Notes: generated by a model not told the origin, from the sequence alone. DNA of 64,000 nt from Streptomyces sp. 840.1 (GCF_003751445.1 NZ_RJUU01000003.1:868001-932000); one strand, 5' to 3'; counted from the first letter of the stretch, positions 1-8,441 are shown. Translations and numbers: made by a program.

Positions 1-1133
1 CGACCCTCTCCGGCGTCCGGACGCTGCCCATGGTCATCGGTCTGCTGGTGGCTTCGGTGGTCAGCGGCAACGTGGTCAGCAAGACCGGCCGCTACCGGAT
101 CTTCCCGATCGTCGGCTCGCTGGTCATGGCGGCCGGTCTGTTCCTGCTCTCCCGGATGGGCCCGGACAGCGGGGTGTGGCTGGAGTCCCTGTACATGCTG
201 GTGCTCGGGCTCGGCATCGGACTGTCCATGCAGGTGCTGACGATCGCGGTGCAGAACACCGTCGACTACTCGGACCTGGGCACGGCGACCTCGGGCGTGA
301 CGTTCTTCCGCACCCTGGGCAGCGCCTTCGGCACCGCGGTGTTCGGCACGATCTACGCCAACACGCTCGGCCCCAACCTCAGGGACGGGATCGCGTCGGC
401 GGCGCGGGCCGGCGGCAACCCCGCGGTGCTGGCGAAGGCCTCGCAGAGCCCGGAGGGCCTGCACTCGCTGCCCGGCGCGCAGTCGGCGCCGCTGGCCCAG
501 GCGTACGCCGACACCCTGCACACGGTGTTCCTGTGGACGGTGCCGGTCGCGGTGCTCGGCTTCCTCGTCGCGCTCTTCCTCAAGGAGGTGAAGCTGCGCG
601 ACACGGTGCGGGCCGGCTCCACCGACATGGGCGAGGGATTCGCCTCACCGAACACCGGGGACTCGGCCCGGCTCCTGGAGTTCTCGGTGGCCAAGGTCCT
701 GCGGCGGGTCGACCCGGACACGGCCCGCCGGATCATCGCGGAATCGGACACCCGGCTCGACATGGCGGGGGCCTGGGCGGTGATGCAGGTCGAGCTGTTC
801 ACCCGGATGGTCGGCCATGCCGGGCTCCGGCTGATCGCGGCCCGGCACCGCATTCCGCCGGAGGTACTGGTGCCCGTCTTCGACCGGATGATCGAGGAGG
901 GCTACCTCACCGGGGACGGCCACCTCTTCGCCCACACCGACGCGGGCAGCAGGGAGGCCGCGACCATCACGGACGCCTGGGCGACCTGGCTCAACGACCA
1001 GCTCGGCCACGACGGCGAGCGCCCGGACGACGTCCGCCTGCGCGCCGCGGTCGACGTCATCGCCAAGCGGCTCCTGGCCGAGGACCTCACGCAGGAGCTG
1101 TCCCCGGCCGCCCCGGCGGGCGCGCCGGTCTGA
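1..1133 (+). CDS. MFS drug exporter (DHA2 type), 3' part, with C-terminal winged-helix-like tail
   Basis: The gene is cut by the window edge: the reading frame is open from base 3 and has no start here. The first ~190 visible residues are hydrophobic helices with the loop pattern of the last transmembrane segments of EmrB/QacA-type proton antiporters, including QNTVDYSDLGTATSGVTFFR, typical of the DHA2 family. About 170 soluble residues follow. Within them, a helix, a helix-rich stretch ending EEGYLTGDGHLFAHTDAG and a final long helix resemble the recognition helix and wing of a MarR domain. Known for the family: efflux of small toxic compounds across the membrane. Inferred: the tail is a cytosolic regulatory or DNA-binding-like domain fused to the exporter. 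The substrate cannot be read from sequence. Confidence 0.85.
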   Translation, partial: TLSGVRTLPMVIGLLVASVVSGNVVSKTGRYRIFPIVGSLVMAAGLFLLSRMGPDSGVWLESLYMLVLGLGIGLSMQVLTIAVQNTVDYSDLGTATSGVTFFRTLGSAFGTAVFGTIYANTLGPNLRDGIASAARAGGNPAVLAKASQSPEGLHSLPGAQSAPLAQAYADTLHTVFLWTVPVAVLGFLVALFLKEVKLRDTVRAGSTDMGEGFASPNTGDSARLLEFSVAKVLRRVDPDTARRIIAESDTRLDMAGAWAVMQVELFTRMVGHAGLRLIAARHRIPPEVLVPVFDRMIEEGYLTGDGHLFAHTDAGSREAATITDAWATWLNDQLGHDGERPDDVRLRAAVDVIAKRLLAEDLTQELSPAAPAGAPV

Positions 1134-1162
1134 GCCGGGCGGATCAGCCGGTGCCCGGCAGG

Positions 1163-1618
1163 TCAGTCGGTGTCGACCGCCGACTCGTAGACCCAGGCGC
1201 CCCCGTGCCGGACGAAGCGGCTCTTCTCGTACAGCGAGTCGGCGCGGCCGTTGTCCCTGAAGTGCGCCCGGAAGGTGACCGTGCCCGTGGTGTGGAAGGC
1301 GCTGCCCTCCGTCGTCCCCAGGATCTCCAGCCGCTCCCAGCGCGTCCCCGGATCCAGGTCGAGGGTGTCCGGCCGGGTGCCGGGGTGCCAGGTGCGCAGC
1401 AGATAGGCGGCGTCCCGGACGGCGAAGGCCGCGTACCGCGAGCGCATCAGCGCCTCACAGGTCGGTGCGGCGGCCCCGGCGTGCAGCCTCCCGCAGCACG
1501 CGGCGTACTCGGCGGGCAGTCCGCACGGGCACGGCGATGCCGCGGTGATCACGGCTGCGGGAGCGGGGCGGGTCCTCGCGGAGGACGGCCGCCGGGAGTG
1601 GGAGGTGCGTCGGGACAT
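1163..1618 (-). CDS. YchJ-family SEC-C motif protein
   Basis: A 151-residue protein. A basic leader of ~25 residues precedes CPCGLPAEYAACCGRLH, a cysteine-rich zinc-binding SEC-C-like motif. The motif is followed by AxTCEALMRSRYAAFAVRDAAYLLRTWHPGTRP and RWERLEILGT, the signature of the YchJ/UPF0225 family (an NTF2-like fold after the zinc knuckle). The family is widespread but has no firm biochemical role. The start is uncertain: an internal GTG at 1552 would remove the Arg/Ser-rich leader. It converges with the exporter gene and leaves only 29 bases between them. Confidence 0.75.
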   Translation of the reverse strand: MSRRTSHSRRPSSARTRPAPAAVITAASPCPCGLPAEYAACCGRLHAGAAAPTCEALMRSRYAAFAVRDAAYLLRTWHPGTRPDTLDLDPGTRWERLEILGTTEGSAFHTTGTVTFRAHFRDNGRADSLYEKSRFVRHGGAWVYESAVDTD

Positions 1619-1667
1619 GGGTCCATTGTGGCCTGCGGGAGCGCCGGGCGGGCAGCCGGGCGGGCCG

Positions 1668-1907
1668 TCACGTCAGCAGGAAGTCCGCCTGGCCCGACTT
1701 GGCTCCCTGGATGAACGCGGCGATCTCGCGGTGGGTGTAGATCAGGGCGGGGCCGTCCGGGTCGGCGGACTGGCGCATGGCGATCCGTCCGTCGGACAGC
1801 TTCATCGCCTCGACACAGTTGCCGCCGTTGCCGCCGCTCCACGGCTTGTACCAGCCCTCGGCGCCGAGCTCGGCGGCCGGCATGCCGTTGTATATGGGTG
1901 TCATCAC
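1668..1907 (-). CDS. DUF397 domain protein, WhiJ-cluster partner
   Basis: A 79-residue protein matching DUF397: an N-terminal W-x-K/R-S-like segment (GWYKPWSGGNGGNCVEAM), then VAVRDS-like sequence (IAMRQSADPDGP) and a C-terminal stretch ending FIQGAKSGQADF. Its ATG overlaps the stop of the upstream XRE gene (ATGA), so the two are probably translationally coupled. In Streptomyces, DUF397 proteins are encoded beside WhiJ/AbaA-type XRE regulators and are thought to act with or against them in developmental control. That partnership is inferred here from gene order. A second in-frame ATG one codon later is equally possible as start. Confidence 0.85.
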   Translation of the reverse strand: MMTPIYNGMPAAELGAEGWYKPWSGGNGGNCVEAMKLSDGRIAMRQSADPDGPALIYTHREIAAFIQGAKSGQADFLLT

Positions 1908-2764
1908 AGCTCCTTGCGGAAGCCCCGGAGGATTTCCTTCGTGCGTTGTGCAGTCGCGGCCTGGGCCGCCATACGGTCCATGACCTCCAGGTAGGAGGCC
2001 ACCTCGGGGCGGGCGTCGAAGTAGACGGCCCCGGTCAGGTACTCGCTGTAGACCATGTCGGGCAGCTCAGGGACGGCGAACCGGAAGAGCACGAAGGGCC
2101 CGTAGGTGCCCGGGTGGTGGCCGGTGGAGAACTCGGCGATCTGGAGCGTCACGTTCGGCATCTCGGTCGCCTCGAGCAACTGGTCGATCTGGGCGCGCAT
2201 GTTCTCCGGGCTGCCCACCGGACGGCGGAGCACCGTCTCGTCCATCACGACCCAGAGCCGTGAGGCGTCCGGCCGGGTGAGCAGGGACTGGCGTTCCATC
2301 CGCAGCGCCACATGGCGTTCGATGTCCTCGGGCCTGGTCTGGCCGACCGCTCCGGTACGCATCACCGAGCGCGCGTAGTCCTCGGTCTGCAGCAGACCGG
2401 GGACGAAGTGCGGCTCGTACATGCGCAGCAGGCTCGCGGCGCCCTCCAGGCTGACGTACATGCTGAACCAGTCGGGCAGCACGTCGTGGAAACGCTGCCA
2501 CCAGCCCGGTTTGTTGGCCTCCTCGGCGAGGACGACGAAGGCGTCGGCCTCCTCCTCGGAGATCCCGTAGGCCTTCAGCAGGAGCTGCACATAGGCGATC
2601 TTGAGGGCGACTTCGGCCGTCTCCAGCCTGCGTATCGTCGCGGGCGCGACGCGCAGCACCTTCGCAGCCTGGTCACGGCTCAGGCCGACACGCTCCCGCA
2701 GATCCTGCAGGCGCTTGCCGAGAACGACCTGACCCACGGTCGGGGCGGACCGCGGTTCACTCAC
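1904..2764 (-). CDS. WhiJ-like XRE regulator (HTH_31 + DUF5753)
   Basis: A 286-residue regulator. Residues ~10-70 form a lambda-repressor type helix-turn-helix (LGKRLQDLRERVGLSRDQAAK...APATIRRLE). The remainder is the DUF5753 ligand or partner domain typical of Streptomyces WhiJ/AbaA paralogues (EPHFVPGLLQTEDYAR, RQSLL, LWVVMDETVLRRPVG, LLEATEMPNVTLQIAEF). I chose the GTG at 2764 because GGGGAGG lies six bases before it. The upstream ATG at 2779 is part of that same ribosome-binding sequence and has no site of its own. It is followed by a coupled DUF397 gene and faces, divergently, an anti-sigma-like ATPase gene. This is the usual three-gene layout of such developmental regulators; the target genes are unknown. 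Confidence 0.88.
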   Translation of the reverse strand: MSEPRSAPTVGQVVLGKRLQDLRERVGLSRDQAAKVLRVAPATIRRLETAEVALKIAYVQLLLKAYGISEEEADAFVVLAEEANKPGWWQRFHDVLPDWFSMYVSLEGAASLLRMYEPHFVPGLLQTEDYARSVMRTGAVGQTRPEDIERHVALRMERQSLLTRPDASRLWVVMDETVLRRPVGSPENMRAQIDQLLEATEMPNVTLQIAEFSTGHHPGTYGPFVLFRFAVPELPDMVYSEYLTGAVYFDARPEVASYLEVMDRMAAQAATAQRTKEILRGFRKEL

Positions 2765-2968
2765 TTCAGACCTCCCCATGCGCTGTTGCCAGCAGTGTGC
2801 CATGCGCGTGCCGTCAAAGACACAGCCACTCTGGAAATTTCAGAGTGCCCCTTGCCAAGTGTTCGCGACAGGGGGAGAGTTGGTGAGTGAACCAGTTCAC
2901 TAGTCGCGCTCACCTCTTTTCATCAAGATCGCGAAGCGTGACGCAGCCCCCACTGTGAGGATTCGGTC

Positions 2969-3427
2969 GTGGCACCTGGCAGTGCGCTCATCTCCCGGCT
3001 CGTCGACCTCAGCCCCGGGACCGAAGCGCTCCGGTACTGCTTCGCGCTGCCCGCGCAACCGGAGTCGGTGGCCGGTGCCCGGCGGCTGACCCGGGCCAGG
3101 CTGGACGAGTGGCGGCTGGACGACGACGCGCACGACGCCGCGATCCTCATCGTGTCGGAGCTGGTGACCAACGCGGTGGTGCACACCAACAGCTCTCGCG
3201 TCGTGTGCGAGCTGCGCTGCCTCGACCACCGGCTGCGGATAGCCGTACAGGACCAAGGACACCAGCCCGGCGGGCCGCAGTTGTGCCGCAACGCCGACGA
3301 CGAGCACGGACGCGGCCTGCTGCTCGTCGACGCGATGTGCAGTGCCTGGGGGTCCCGCGACGCCGGGGACGGCTCGGGGCGCATCGTCTGGGCAGAACTG
3401 CCGCACGGCTCGGAGCACACATGTTGA
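2969..3427 (+). CDS. Anti-sigma-factor-like ATP-binding protein (HATPase_c_2)
   Basis: A 152-residue GHKL ATPase domain without other domains. The N-box is ILIVSELVTNAVVHT, the G1 region is AVQDQGHQPG and the G2 region is EHGRGLLLVDAMCSAWG. This is the SpoIIAB/RsbW-like family that is greatly expanded in Streptomyces. Members bind ATP and may phosphorylate or sequester partner proteins. The GTG start at 2969 is preceded by GTGAGG. It is divergent from the WhiJ-like gene and overlaps the next small gene by seven bases, so both belong to the same regulatory cluster. Confidence 0.85.
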   Translation: MAPGSALISRLVDLSPGTEALRYCFALPAQPESVAGARRLTRARLDEWRLDDDAHDAAILIVSELVTNAVVHTNSSRVVCELRCLDHRLRIAVQDQGHQPGGPQLCRNADDEHGRGLLLVDAMCSAWGSRDAGDGSGRIVWAELPHGSEHTC

Positions 3428-3858
3428 AGAACGCGATGTCCCACCTCCTCGGAACCCGCCGCCCCCGTGAGCCGGGCCGTCCCGGTGGCGGCCGGGTACA
3501 GCTGCCGCTCCCCTCGGCCCTCACGGCGACCCTGGGATGCGACGCGGTGGGGGTACCGGCGCGGTACGGCTTCCGGCTGATGTCTCATCTGCCGCGCACC
3601 GGCTGCGTCTTCGACGACGGGGACCGCTGGTGGTGGATCGTCCCCTCGGGCTCCGACCTCGAACTGGACTGGCCCGCCCAGGCCGCGTACGCGCGCGGCG
3701 CCTACGTCCCGGCGGTGCGGCCCCGGCTCATCCACCGGCCCGACAGCCGCACCCCCTATACGCCGCCCATCCCGCTCTACCTGATGGTCTGCCAGGTGAC
3801 CGGGGTAACGCCCTCATGGACGTCCGCGGGCGGCCCGCGTGTCTCCTCCGCTCCCTGA
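3421..3858 (+). CDS. Small conserved Streptomyces protein of unknown function
   Basis: A 145-residue protein starting at the ATG that overlaps the end of the ATPase gene, which implies coupling. The longer open frame upstream is in the shadow of the ATPase gene and is not used. The first ~25 residues are basic. The body has short hydrophobic segments, a DRWWWIVPSGSDLELDWP motif and a proline-rich stretch (HRPDSRTPYTPPIPLYLMVCQVTG). There is no transmembrane segment or enzyme motif that I recognise. Its constant position behind an HATPase_c_2 gene suggests an accessory in the same signalling module; this is inference only. Confidence 0.65.
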   Translation: MLKNAMSHLLGTRRPREPGRPGGGRVQLPLPSALTATLGCDAVGVPARYGFRLMSHLPRTGCVFDDGDRWWWIVPSGSDLELDWPAQAAYARGAYVPAVRPRLIHRPDSRTPYTPPIPLYLMVCQVTGVTPSWTSAGGPRVSSAP

Positions 3859-3882
3859 CAGGGCGGAGCAGGCACGACCCAC

Positions 3883-3904
3883 CGGGCGGGTTGCGGCCCG
3901 CCCG
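3883..3904. terminator. GC-rich hairpin between convergent genes
   Basis: CGGGCGGG (3883-3890) pairs perfectly with CCCGCCCG (3897-3904) across a six-base loop. It lies between the 3' ends of the small WhiJ-cluster gene and the GH4 gene, so it can serve both. A weaker GGTGGCCC/GCCC repeat follows. There is no U-tract, as is usual in Streptomyces. Confidence 0.5.
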
Positions 3905-3944
3905 AAGGCCTTCCCGGTCCGGGTGGCCCGCCCGGTGAGCGGCC

Positions 3945-5285
3945 TTATGCGAGGTAGGAGAGGCCCGGGTGGACCCGGGTGTAGCCGTCGACCAGGCGCC
4001 GGGCGACGGAGACCGAGTCGACCAGCGGGTGCAGGGCGAATGCCTTCACGGCGTCGGCGCGCGAGCCGCTCGACGCCGCGTCCAGCACCGCGCGTTCGAC
4101 GGCCTTCACCGCGGTGACCAGCCCGACCGCGTGGTACGGGAGCGGGTCGACGGCGACCGGGAGGGCGCCGTTCGCGTCCACCAGGCACGGCACCTCGATG
4201 ACGGCGTCCGCGTCGAGCACCGAAAGGGTGCTGCGGTTGCGGACGTTGAGGATCAGGGAGGTCCGTTCGTTACGGGCCACGGCCCGCATGAGGGAGAGCG
4301 CGACCTGCTCGTAGCCCCCGGAGCCGAGGTCGCTCGCCTCGCGCTCGCCGGCCCCCGCCACCTCGCGGTTCTCCGACATGTAGGTGGCCTCGCGCTCCGC
4401 GCGGGTGCGGTCCCAGGTGGCCAGGGCAGGGGTGTCCGCCTTCTTCATCCGGCCGTAGAAGCCCTCCTGCTGTTCCCGGAGGAAGGCGCCCCGGGTCTGC
4501 TCCGCGTCCTGGTAGGCGCGGACCGCCTCGCGGTTGAAGTAGTAGTAGTGCAGGTACTCGTTGGGGACGGCGCCCAGGGACCGCAGCCAGTCGGTGCCGA
4601 ACAGCTTCCCCTCCTCGAACGAGCCGAGCAGCTCCGGGTCGGCCAGCAGGCGCGGCAGTTCGTCCCGGCCCTCGACGTACAGCCCGCGCACCCAGCCGAG
4701 GTGGTTGAGGCCCACGTAGTCGATCCGGGCCCGGTCCGGGTCGGCGCCGAGCACCCGGGCGATGCGGCGGCCGAGGCCGACCGGCGAGTCGCAGATGCCG
4801 ATGACGCGGTCGCCGAGGTGGGCGGACATCGCCTCGGTCACCAGACCCGCCGGGTTGGTGAAGTTGATGACCCAGGCGTTCGGGGCCAGCCGGGCGATGC
4901 GCCGGGCGAGGTCGACCGCGACCGGCACGGTGCGCAGTCCGTAGGCGATCCCGCCGGCGCCGACGGTCTCCTGGCCGAGCACGCCTTCGTCGAGGGCGAC
5001 CCGTTCGTCGGCGGCCCGGCCCGCGAGCCCGCCGACCCGGATCGCCGAGAAGACGAAGTCGGCGCCGCGCAGCGCCTCGTCGAGTTCGGTGGTGGCGACG
5101 ACGGCCGGGGCGTCCGCGATGCCCTCGGCCTGCTCGGTCAGCACCCGGGCGACGGCGGTGAGCCGGTCGGCGTCGGTGTCGTAGAGGGTGACCGCGGAGA
5201 CCCGCCCCTCGGCGTGGTCGGCGAGCAGTGCCCCGTACACCAGAGGAACCCGGAACCCGCCGCCACCCAGAATTGTCAGCTTCAC
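3945..5285 (-). CDS. GH4 family 6-phospho-beta-glucosidase-like enzyme
   Basis: A 446-residue protein of glycoside hydrolase family 4. The N-terminal Rossmann motif MKLTILGGGGFRVP binds NAD+. Conserved family segments follow: VFSAIRVGG, E-TVGAGGIAYGLRTVP, WVINFTNPAGLVTEA, ICDSPVGLG (the metal-ligand cysteine) and VGLNHLGWVRG (the metal-ligand histidine). GH4 enzymes cleave glycosides by an oxidation-elimination-reduction cycle that needs NAD+ and usually Mn2+. The sequence resembles the 6-phospho-beta-glucosidase branch. No PTS genes are nearby, so the natural substrate may be unphosphorylated or supplied from elsewhere. It stands alone behind the conservon terminator. Confidence 0.88.
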   Translation of the reverse strand: MKLTILGGGGFRVPLVYGALLADHAEGRVSAVTLYDTDADRLTAVARVLTEQAEGIADAPAVVATTELDEALRGADFVFSAIRVGGLAGRAADERVALDEGVLGQETVGAGGIAYGLRTVPVAVDLARRIARLAPNAWVINFTNPAGLVTEAMSAHLGDRVIGICDSPVGLGRRIARVLGADPDRARIDYVGLNHLGWVRGLYVEGRDELPRLLADPELLGSFEEGKLFGTDWLRSLGAVPNEYLHYYYFNREAVRAYQDAEQTRGAFLREQQEGFYGRMKKADTPALATWDRTRAEREATYMSENREVAGAGEREASDLGSGGYEQVALSLMRAVARNERTSLILNVRNRSTLSVLDADAVIEVPCLVDANGALPVAVDPLPYHAVGLVTAVKAVERAVLDAASSGSRADAVKAFALHPLVDSVSVARRLVDGYTRVHPGLSYLA

Positions 5286-5350
5286 GCTTCCGCATGGTAC
5301 GTGGGGGTGTCGCGGAGGGCCCCTCGCGACGGGCCGGTGCTGCCGTCGCG

Positions 5351-5409
5351 CGGTGACGACGGCCCGGCGGAAGGGACCTGGGGCCGCTTCCGCCGGGCCG
5401 TCGTCACCG
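5351..5409. terminator. 23-bp perfect stem terminator of the conservon operon
   Basis: Bases 5351-5373 are perfectly complementary to 5387-5409, with a 13-base loop. The hairpin begins 12 bases beyond the CYP157 stop codon at 5421 and is upstream of the GH4 start. It is best read as the terminator of the leftward conservon transcript and could insulate the GH4 gene. Confidence 0.8.
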
Positions 5410-5420
5410 GGCGCCGCCGG

Positions 5421-6977
5421 TCAGTGGCCGTTCCACCAGCGGGTCACGACGCGCCACATCCGGGCCGGGGCCGCGGGCCGGCGCTGCTGCGGGATGAGGC
5501 CCGTCGCCTCACCGGGCGCGGCGGCGGAGCCGTCGGCCGCGACGGTCGCCCCGGTCGGGGCGGTGCCGGCCGGTTCCGACGGAACGGATGCGCGGACCGG
5601 GATCGGTGCGGTGTGGCGGACCGCCGACTGCACCTCCCAGTCCTGGCGGGCCGGGTTCGGCTTGCCCATGGAGGGCGGTTCCCGGTCGTCCTGCGGCGGG
5701 CGCGAGGCGAACTCGGCGGGGAGCTGGGTCAGATGGCGGCCCATGATGTTGCCGACCCACGTGAGCTCGCTCTCGTCCACCGCGAGTTCGAGGTCGGGCA
5801 GCCGCAGCAGCAGCGCGTCCACGCCGACGTCCGCGATGGCGCGCCCGATGTCCTGCCCCGGGCATTCGTGCGGGCCGCCGCTGAAGGCGAGGTGGGCGCG
5901 GTTGCCCTCCATGTTGGCGTTGAGGTCGGGCCGTACCACCGGGTCGGTGTTGGCGGGGGCGATACCGACGATCATGGCGTCGCCCGCCTTGATGCGCTGC
6001 CCGCCCAGCTCGGTGTCGCCGACCGCCCAGCGGCCGAAGACGGCGGTGAACGGCGGCTCGTCCCACAGGGTCTGCTCGACCGCCTCGGGGACGGTCATGT
6101 GGCCGCCGCTGAGCCTGGCCCGGAACCGCGGGTCGGTGAGCACCATGCGGAGCACGTTGGCGATCAGGTTGGTGGTCGCCTCGTAGGAGGCGATCAGGAT
6201 GAGTCGCAGATGCTCGGCGACCTCCTGGTCGTTCATGTCCGCGGGGTGCTCGACGAGCCAGGTGGCGAAGTCGTCCGCGGGTTCACGGCGGCGCCGCTCG
6301 ACGAGGCGGCTCAGCGCGGCGAGCACGTAGGCGTTGCTCTGCACTGCGGTGGCGGTGCCCCGTGTCATGTCGCGGGCGGCCTGCACCATCCGGTCGTTGT
6401 ACTCCTCGGGCATGCCGAGGATCGCGCACATCACCATCATCGGCAGCCGCTCGGCGAAGCCGCTGACCAGGTCGGCGCGGCCCTCCCGGCAGAAGTCGTT
6501 GACGAGCCGGTTGCTGTAGCGGTTGACGTGGCGGCGGACGCCGCGGGTGTCGATCCGGTTCAGGGAGTCGGTGACGGCGCCGCGCTGGCGCTCATGGGTG
6601 GCACCGTCCGCGAAGACGCAGATCGGCTGCCAGGTGAAGATCGGCGCCAGCGGGTGGTCGGGCGCGACGGACCCGTCCTGCAGGGCTCGCCAGCGGCGTG
6701 AGTCGCGGGAGAACTGCGAGGGCGTACGGGTCATGTGCAGGTTCTCGCTGTGCCCGAGGACGAGCCAGGCCGGCACGTCGCCGTGCAGCAGCACGGGGGC
6801 CACCGAACCGTGCTCCGCGCGCAGCTTGTCGTACAGGCCGTGCGGGTCCTGCTCGGCCTCGGGGCCGTAGAACCGTCGCAGGCCACCGGGGCCGATGCCC
6901 AGGCCGTGGGCCGGGCACTCGGGGGGCGGAACCGGCCCCGTGGCCGCTCCGGGCTCGTAGTGAAATGGGGTTGTCAC
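5421..6977 (-). CDS. Cytochrome P450, CYP157 type, conservon-linked
   Basis: A 518-residue P450. The haem loop FSGGPHECPG supplies the thiolate (Cys372). The I-helix reads LIASYEATTN in place of the usual AGxxT. The K-helix reads EQTLW (residues 301-305): the otherwise near-universal ExxR arginine is replaced by Trp305, as reported for the CYP157 family, where EQSLW is known. The protein is longer than most P450s because of a ~90-residue Ala/Pro-rich C-terminal tail ending in an aromatic-basic MWRVVTRWW segment. The GTG start at 6977 has GGAG six bases upstream. It is the last gene of the conservon, 93 bases after CvnD. Substrate and redox partner are unknown. Confidence 0.9.
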   Translation of the reverse strand: MTTPFHYEPGAATGPVPPPECPAHGLGIGPGGLRRFYGPEAEQDPHGLYDKLRAEHGSVAPVLLHGDVPAWLVLGHSENLHMTRTPSQFSRDSRRWRALQDGSVAPDHPLAPIFTWQPICVFADGATHERQRGAVTDSLNRIDTRGVRRHVNRYSNRLVNDFCREGRADLVSGFAERLPMMVMCAILGMPEEYNDRMVQAARDMTRGTATAVQSNAYVLAALSRLVERRRREPADDFATWLVEHPADMNDQEVAEHLRLILIASYEATTNLIANVLRMVLTDPRFRARLSGGHMTVPEAVEQTLWDEPPFTAVFGRWAVGDTELGGQRIKAGDAMIVGIAPANTDPVVRPDLNANMEGNRAHLAFSGGPHECPGQDIGRAIADVGVDALLLRLPDLELAVDESELTWVGNIMGRHLTQLPAEFASRPPQDDREPPSMGKPNPARQDWEVQSAVRHTAPIPVRASVPSEPAGTAPTGATVAADGSAAAPGEATGLIPQQRRPAAPARMWRVVTRWWNGH

Positions 6978-7070
6978 GATCGCTCCAGGGATCAGACTGC
7001 CAAGGGCGGACGATGATTGGGGTACGCGGTGGGGGCGCGCGAAACGGGTGCGCAGAACGCGTGCGGGACG

Positions 7071-7685
7071 TCAGCCGAGCGGAACGGCCGCGCTGTGCAG
7101 ATACCGCATCAGGGTCATCAGCACATCGCGGCTGGAAGGGCGCAGCCGGGCGTCACAGTCGACCATCGGGACCTCGTCGGGCAGGTCCAGCGCGCTGCGC
7201 AGGGCCTCGACGGGGTGTTTCGGCGCGTCGGGGAAGGTGTTGATCGCGACGACGAACGGGACGCCGCGTTCCTCCAGTCGTCCGATGACGTCGAAGCTGA
7301 CCTCCAGCCGGCGGGTGTCGATGAGGACGACGGCGCCCAGCGCTCCCTCGAACAGGCCGTTCCAGAGGAACCAGAAGCGCTCCTGGCCGGGGGTGCCGAA
7401 CAGATAGAGGATCAGCTCCTCGCTGATGCTGATCCGGCCGAAGTCCATGGCGACGGTGGTGGCGGTCTTGCTCTCCACGCCGTAGTTGTCGTCCACGCCG
7501 ACGCCGGCCTGGGTCATGGTCTCTTCGGTGGTCAGTGGCCGGATCTCGCTGACCGATCCGACCATCGTCGTCTTGCCGACCCCGAACCCGCCGACGATCA
7601 CGACCTTCACCGCGGCGGTGGCCGTGGTGGGCAGGACGTCCTCGCTCCGTGGGCCCGTGATCGTGTCAGAGTTTCTGAAGTCCAT
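7071..7685 (-). CDS. cvnD: CvnD: conservon Ras-like GTPase
   Basis: A 204-residue small GTPase of the MglA-like/ATP-GTP-binding group found in conservons. The P-loop is VIVGGFGVGKTTMVGSVS. The switch region ATTVAMDFGRI carries the DxxG-like motif. LYLFGTPGQERFWFLW is the second switch, and VAINTF stands where NKxD is normally found. The start overlaps the end of CvnC by 20 bases. In the conservon model, CvnD is the G-protein output that works with CvnA-C in a membrane-associated complex resembling eukaryotic GPCR signalling. Confidence 0.93.
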   Translation of the reverse strand: MDFRNSDTITGPRSEDVLPTTATAAVKVVIVGGFGVGKTTMVGSVSEIRPLTTEETMTQAGVGVDDNYGVESKTATTVAMDFGRISISEELILYLFGTPGQERFWFLWNGLFEGALGAVVLIDTRRLEVSFDVIGRLEERGVPFVVAINTFPDAPKHPVEALRSALDLPDEVPMVDCDARLRPSSRDVLMTLMRYLHSAAVPLG

Positions 7686-8037
7686 GCATCACCGCTTCGA
7701 GGAGGGACCTGTCCGGGAGGGTCGCGCGGATGATCGGCGCTCGCGATTCGATCAGTTCGGTCGCGAGGAGCTCGGTGAGGAGCGAGGTCACCACGCTGAA
7801 CGGCAGGCTGAGATAGGCGGAGATCTCCGCGACGGATAAGGGGGCCTGGCAGAGCCGCAGGATCACGGCCTGCTCGGGCTGGACCGTGGGTGTCGGCTGT
7901 GACTTCGAGACCACCATCGTGACCAGGTCGAGTGCGGCCCGCTCGCTGCCGTCGGGATCGCCGGTGATCACGTAGAGCCGTTCCGGATCGCTCAGCGCCG
8001 GATCGACCGTGCGGCGTTCTCGTCGGATAGAACTCAT
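7666..8037 (-). CDS. cvnC: CvnC: DUF742 protein
   Basis: A 123-residue DUF742 protein. Conserved landmarks are RLYVITGDPDG near the N-terminus, LDLVTMVV in the middle, and a winged-helix-like C-terminal half (RLCQAPLSVAEISAYLSLPFSVVTSLLTELLATELIE). The start is an ATGA overlap with CvnB and the end overlaps CvnD. DUF742 proteins are found only with conservon-type GTPases and are thought to assist the GTPase, perhaps as a scaffold. Confidence 0.93.
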   Translation of the reverse strand: MSSIRRERRTVDPALSDPERLYVITGDPDGSERAALDLVTMVVSKSQPTPTVQPEQAVILRLCQAPLSVAEISAYLSLPFSVVTSLLTELLATELIESRAPIIRATLPDRSLLEAVMHGLQKL

Positions 8038-8441
8038 CCGGCCTGCCCGTCGTGCCGGGGCGGGCTCGTCAGATGGGCGCCGATCCGTACGACCATGTCG
8101 CGCATCCGCGATCCGACGAGCCCCGCGTCCACCGTCTCACCGGCGAGCACGGCGAGATACGCGCCGGCCCCCGCGGCCATCAGGTAGAAGAAGCCGCCGG
8201 TGACCTCGATGACGACGAGCCGCATCCGGCCGTCGCTGTACGGGATCTCCGAGGCGACGGCCGCGGCCAGGCTCTGCAGTCCAGCACAGGCCGCCGCGAG
8301 GCGGTCGGCGACGTCGGGGTCGCCGCCGTGCCGGGCGATGCGCAGTCCGTCCGCGGAGAGCACCACGATCTGGTGGATGTCCGGAACGTCGTCGGCCAGC
8401 TCTTTGAGCATCCAGTCCATGTTGCCCCGTTGCTGGATCAC
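8034..8441 (-). CDS. cvnB: CvnB: roadblock/LC7 protein
   Basis: A 135-residue roadblock/LC7 fold protein (WMLKELADDVPDIHQIVVLSADGLRIA, then a five-stranded alternating pattern ending GLVGSRMRDMVVRIGAHL). I place the start at GTG 8441 because it overlaps the CvnA stop as GTGA and has GGGAGA six bases before it. An ATG at 8420 would give the shorter MDWMLKEL start. Roadblock proteins regulate small GTPases as activators or adaptors; here the partner is CvnD. Confidence 0.92.
   Translation of the reverse strand: MIQQRGNMDWMLKELADDVPDIHQIVVLSADGLRIARHGGDPDVADRLAAACAGLQSLAAAVASEIPYSDGRMRLVVIEVTGGFFYLMAAGAGAYLAVLAGETVDAGLVGSRMRDMVVRIGAHLTSPPRHDGQAG

Noticed and set aside
3969..6701. 910-codon plus-strand open frame
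   Set aside because: It is the antisense shadow of the GH4 and CYP157 genes; its Val/Gly/Asp-rich translation is typical of such shadows.
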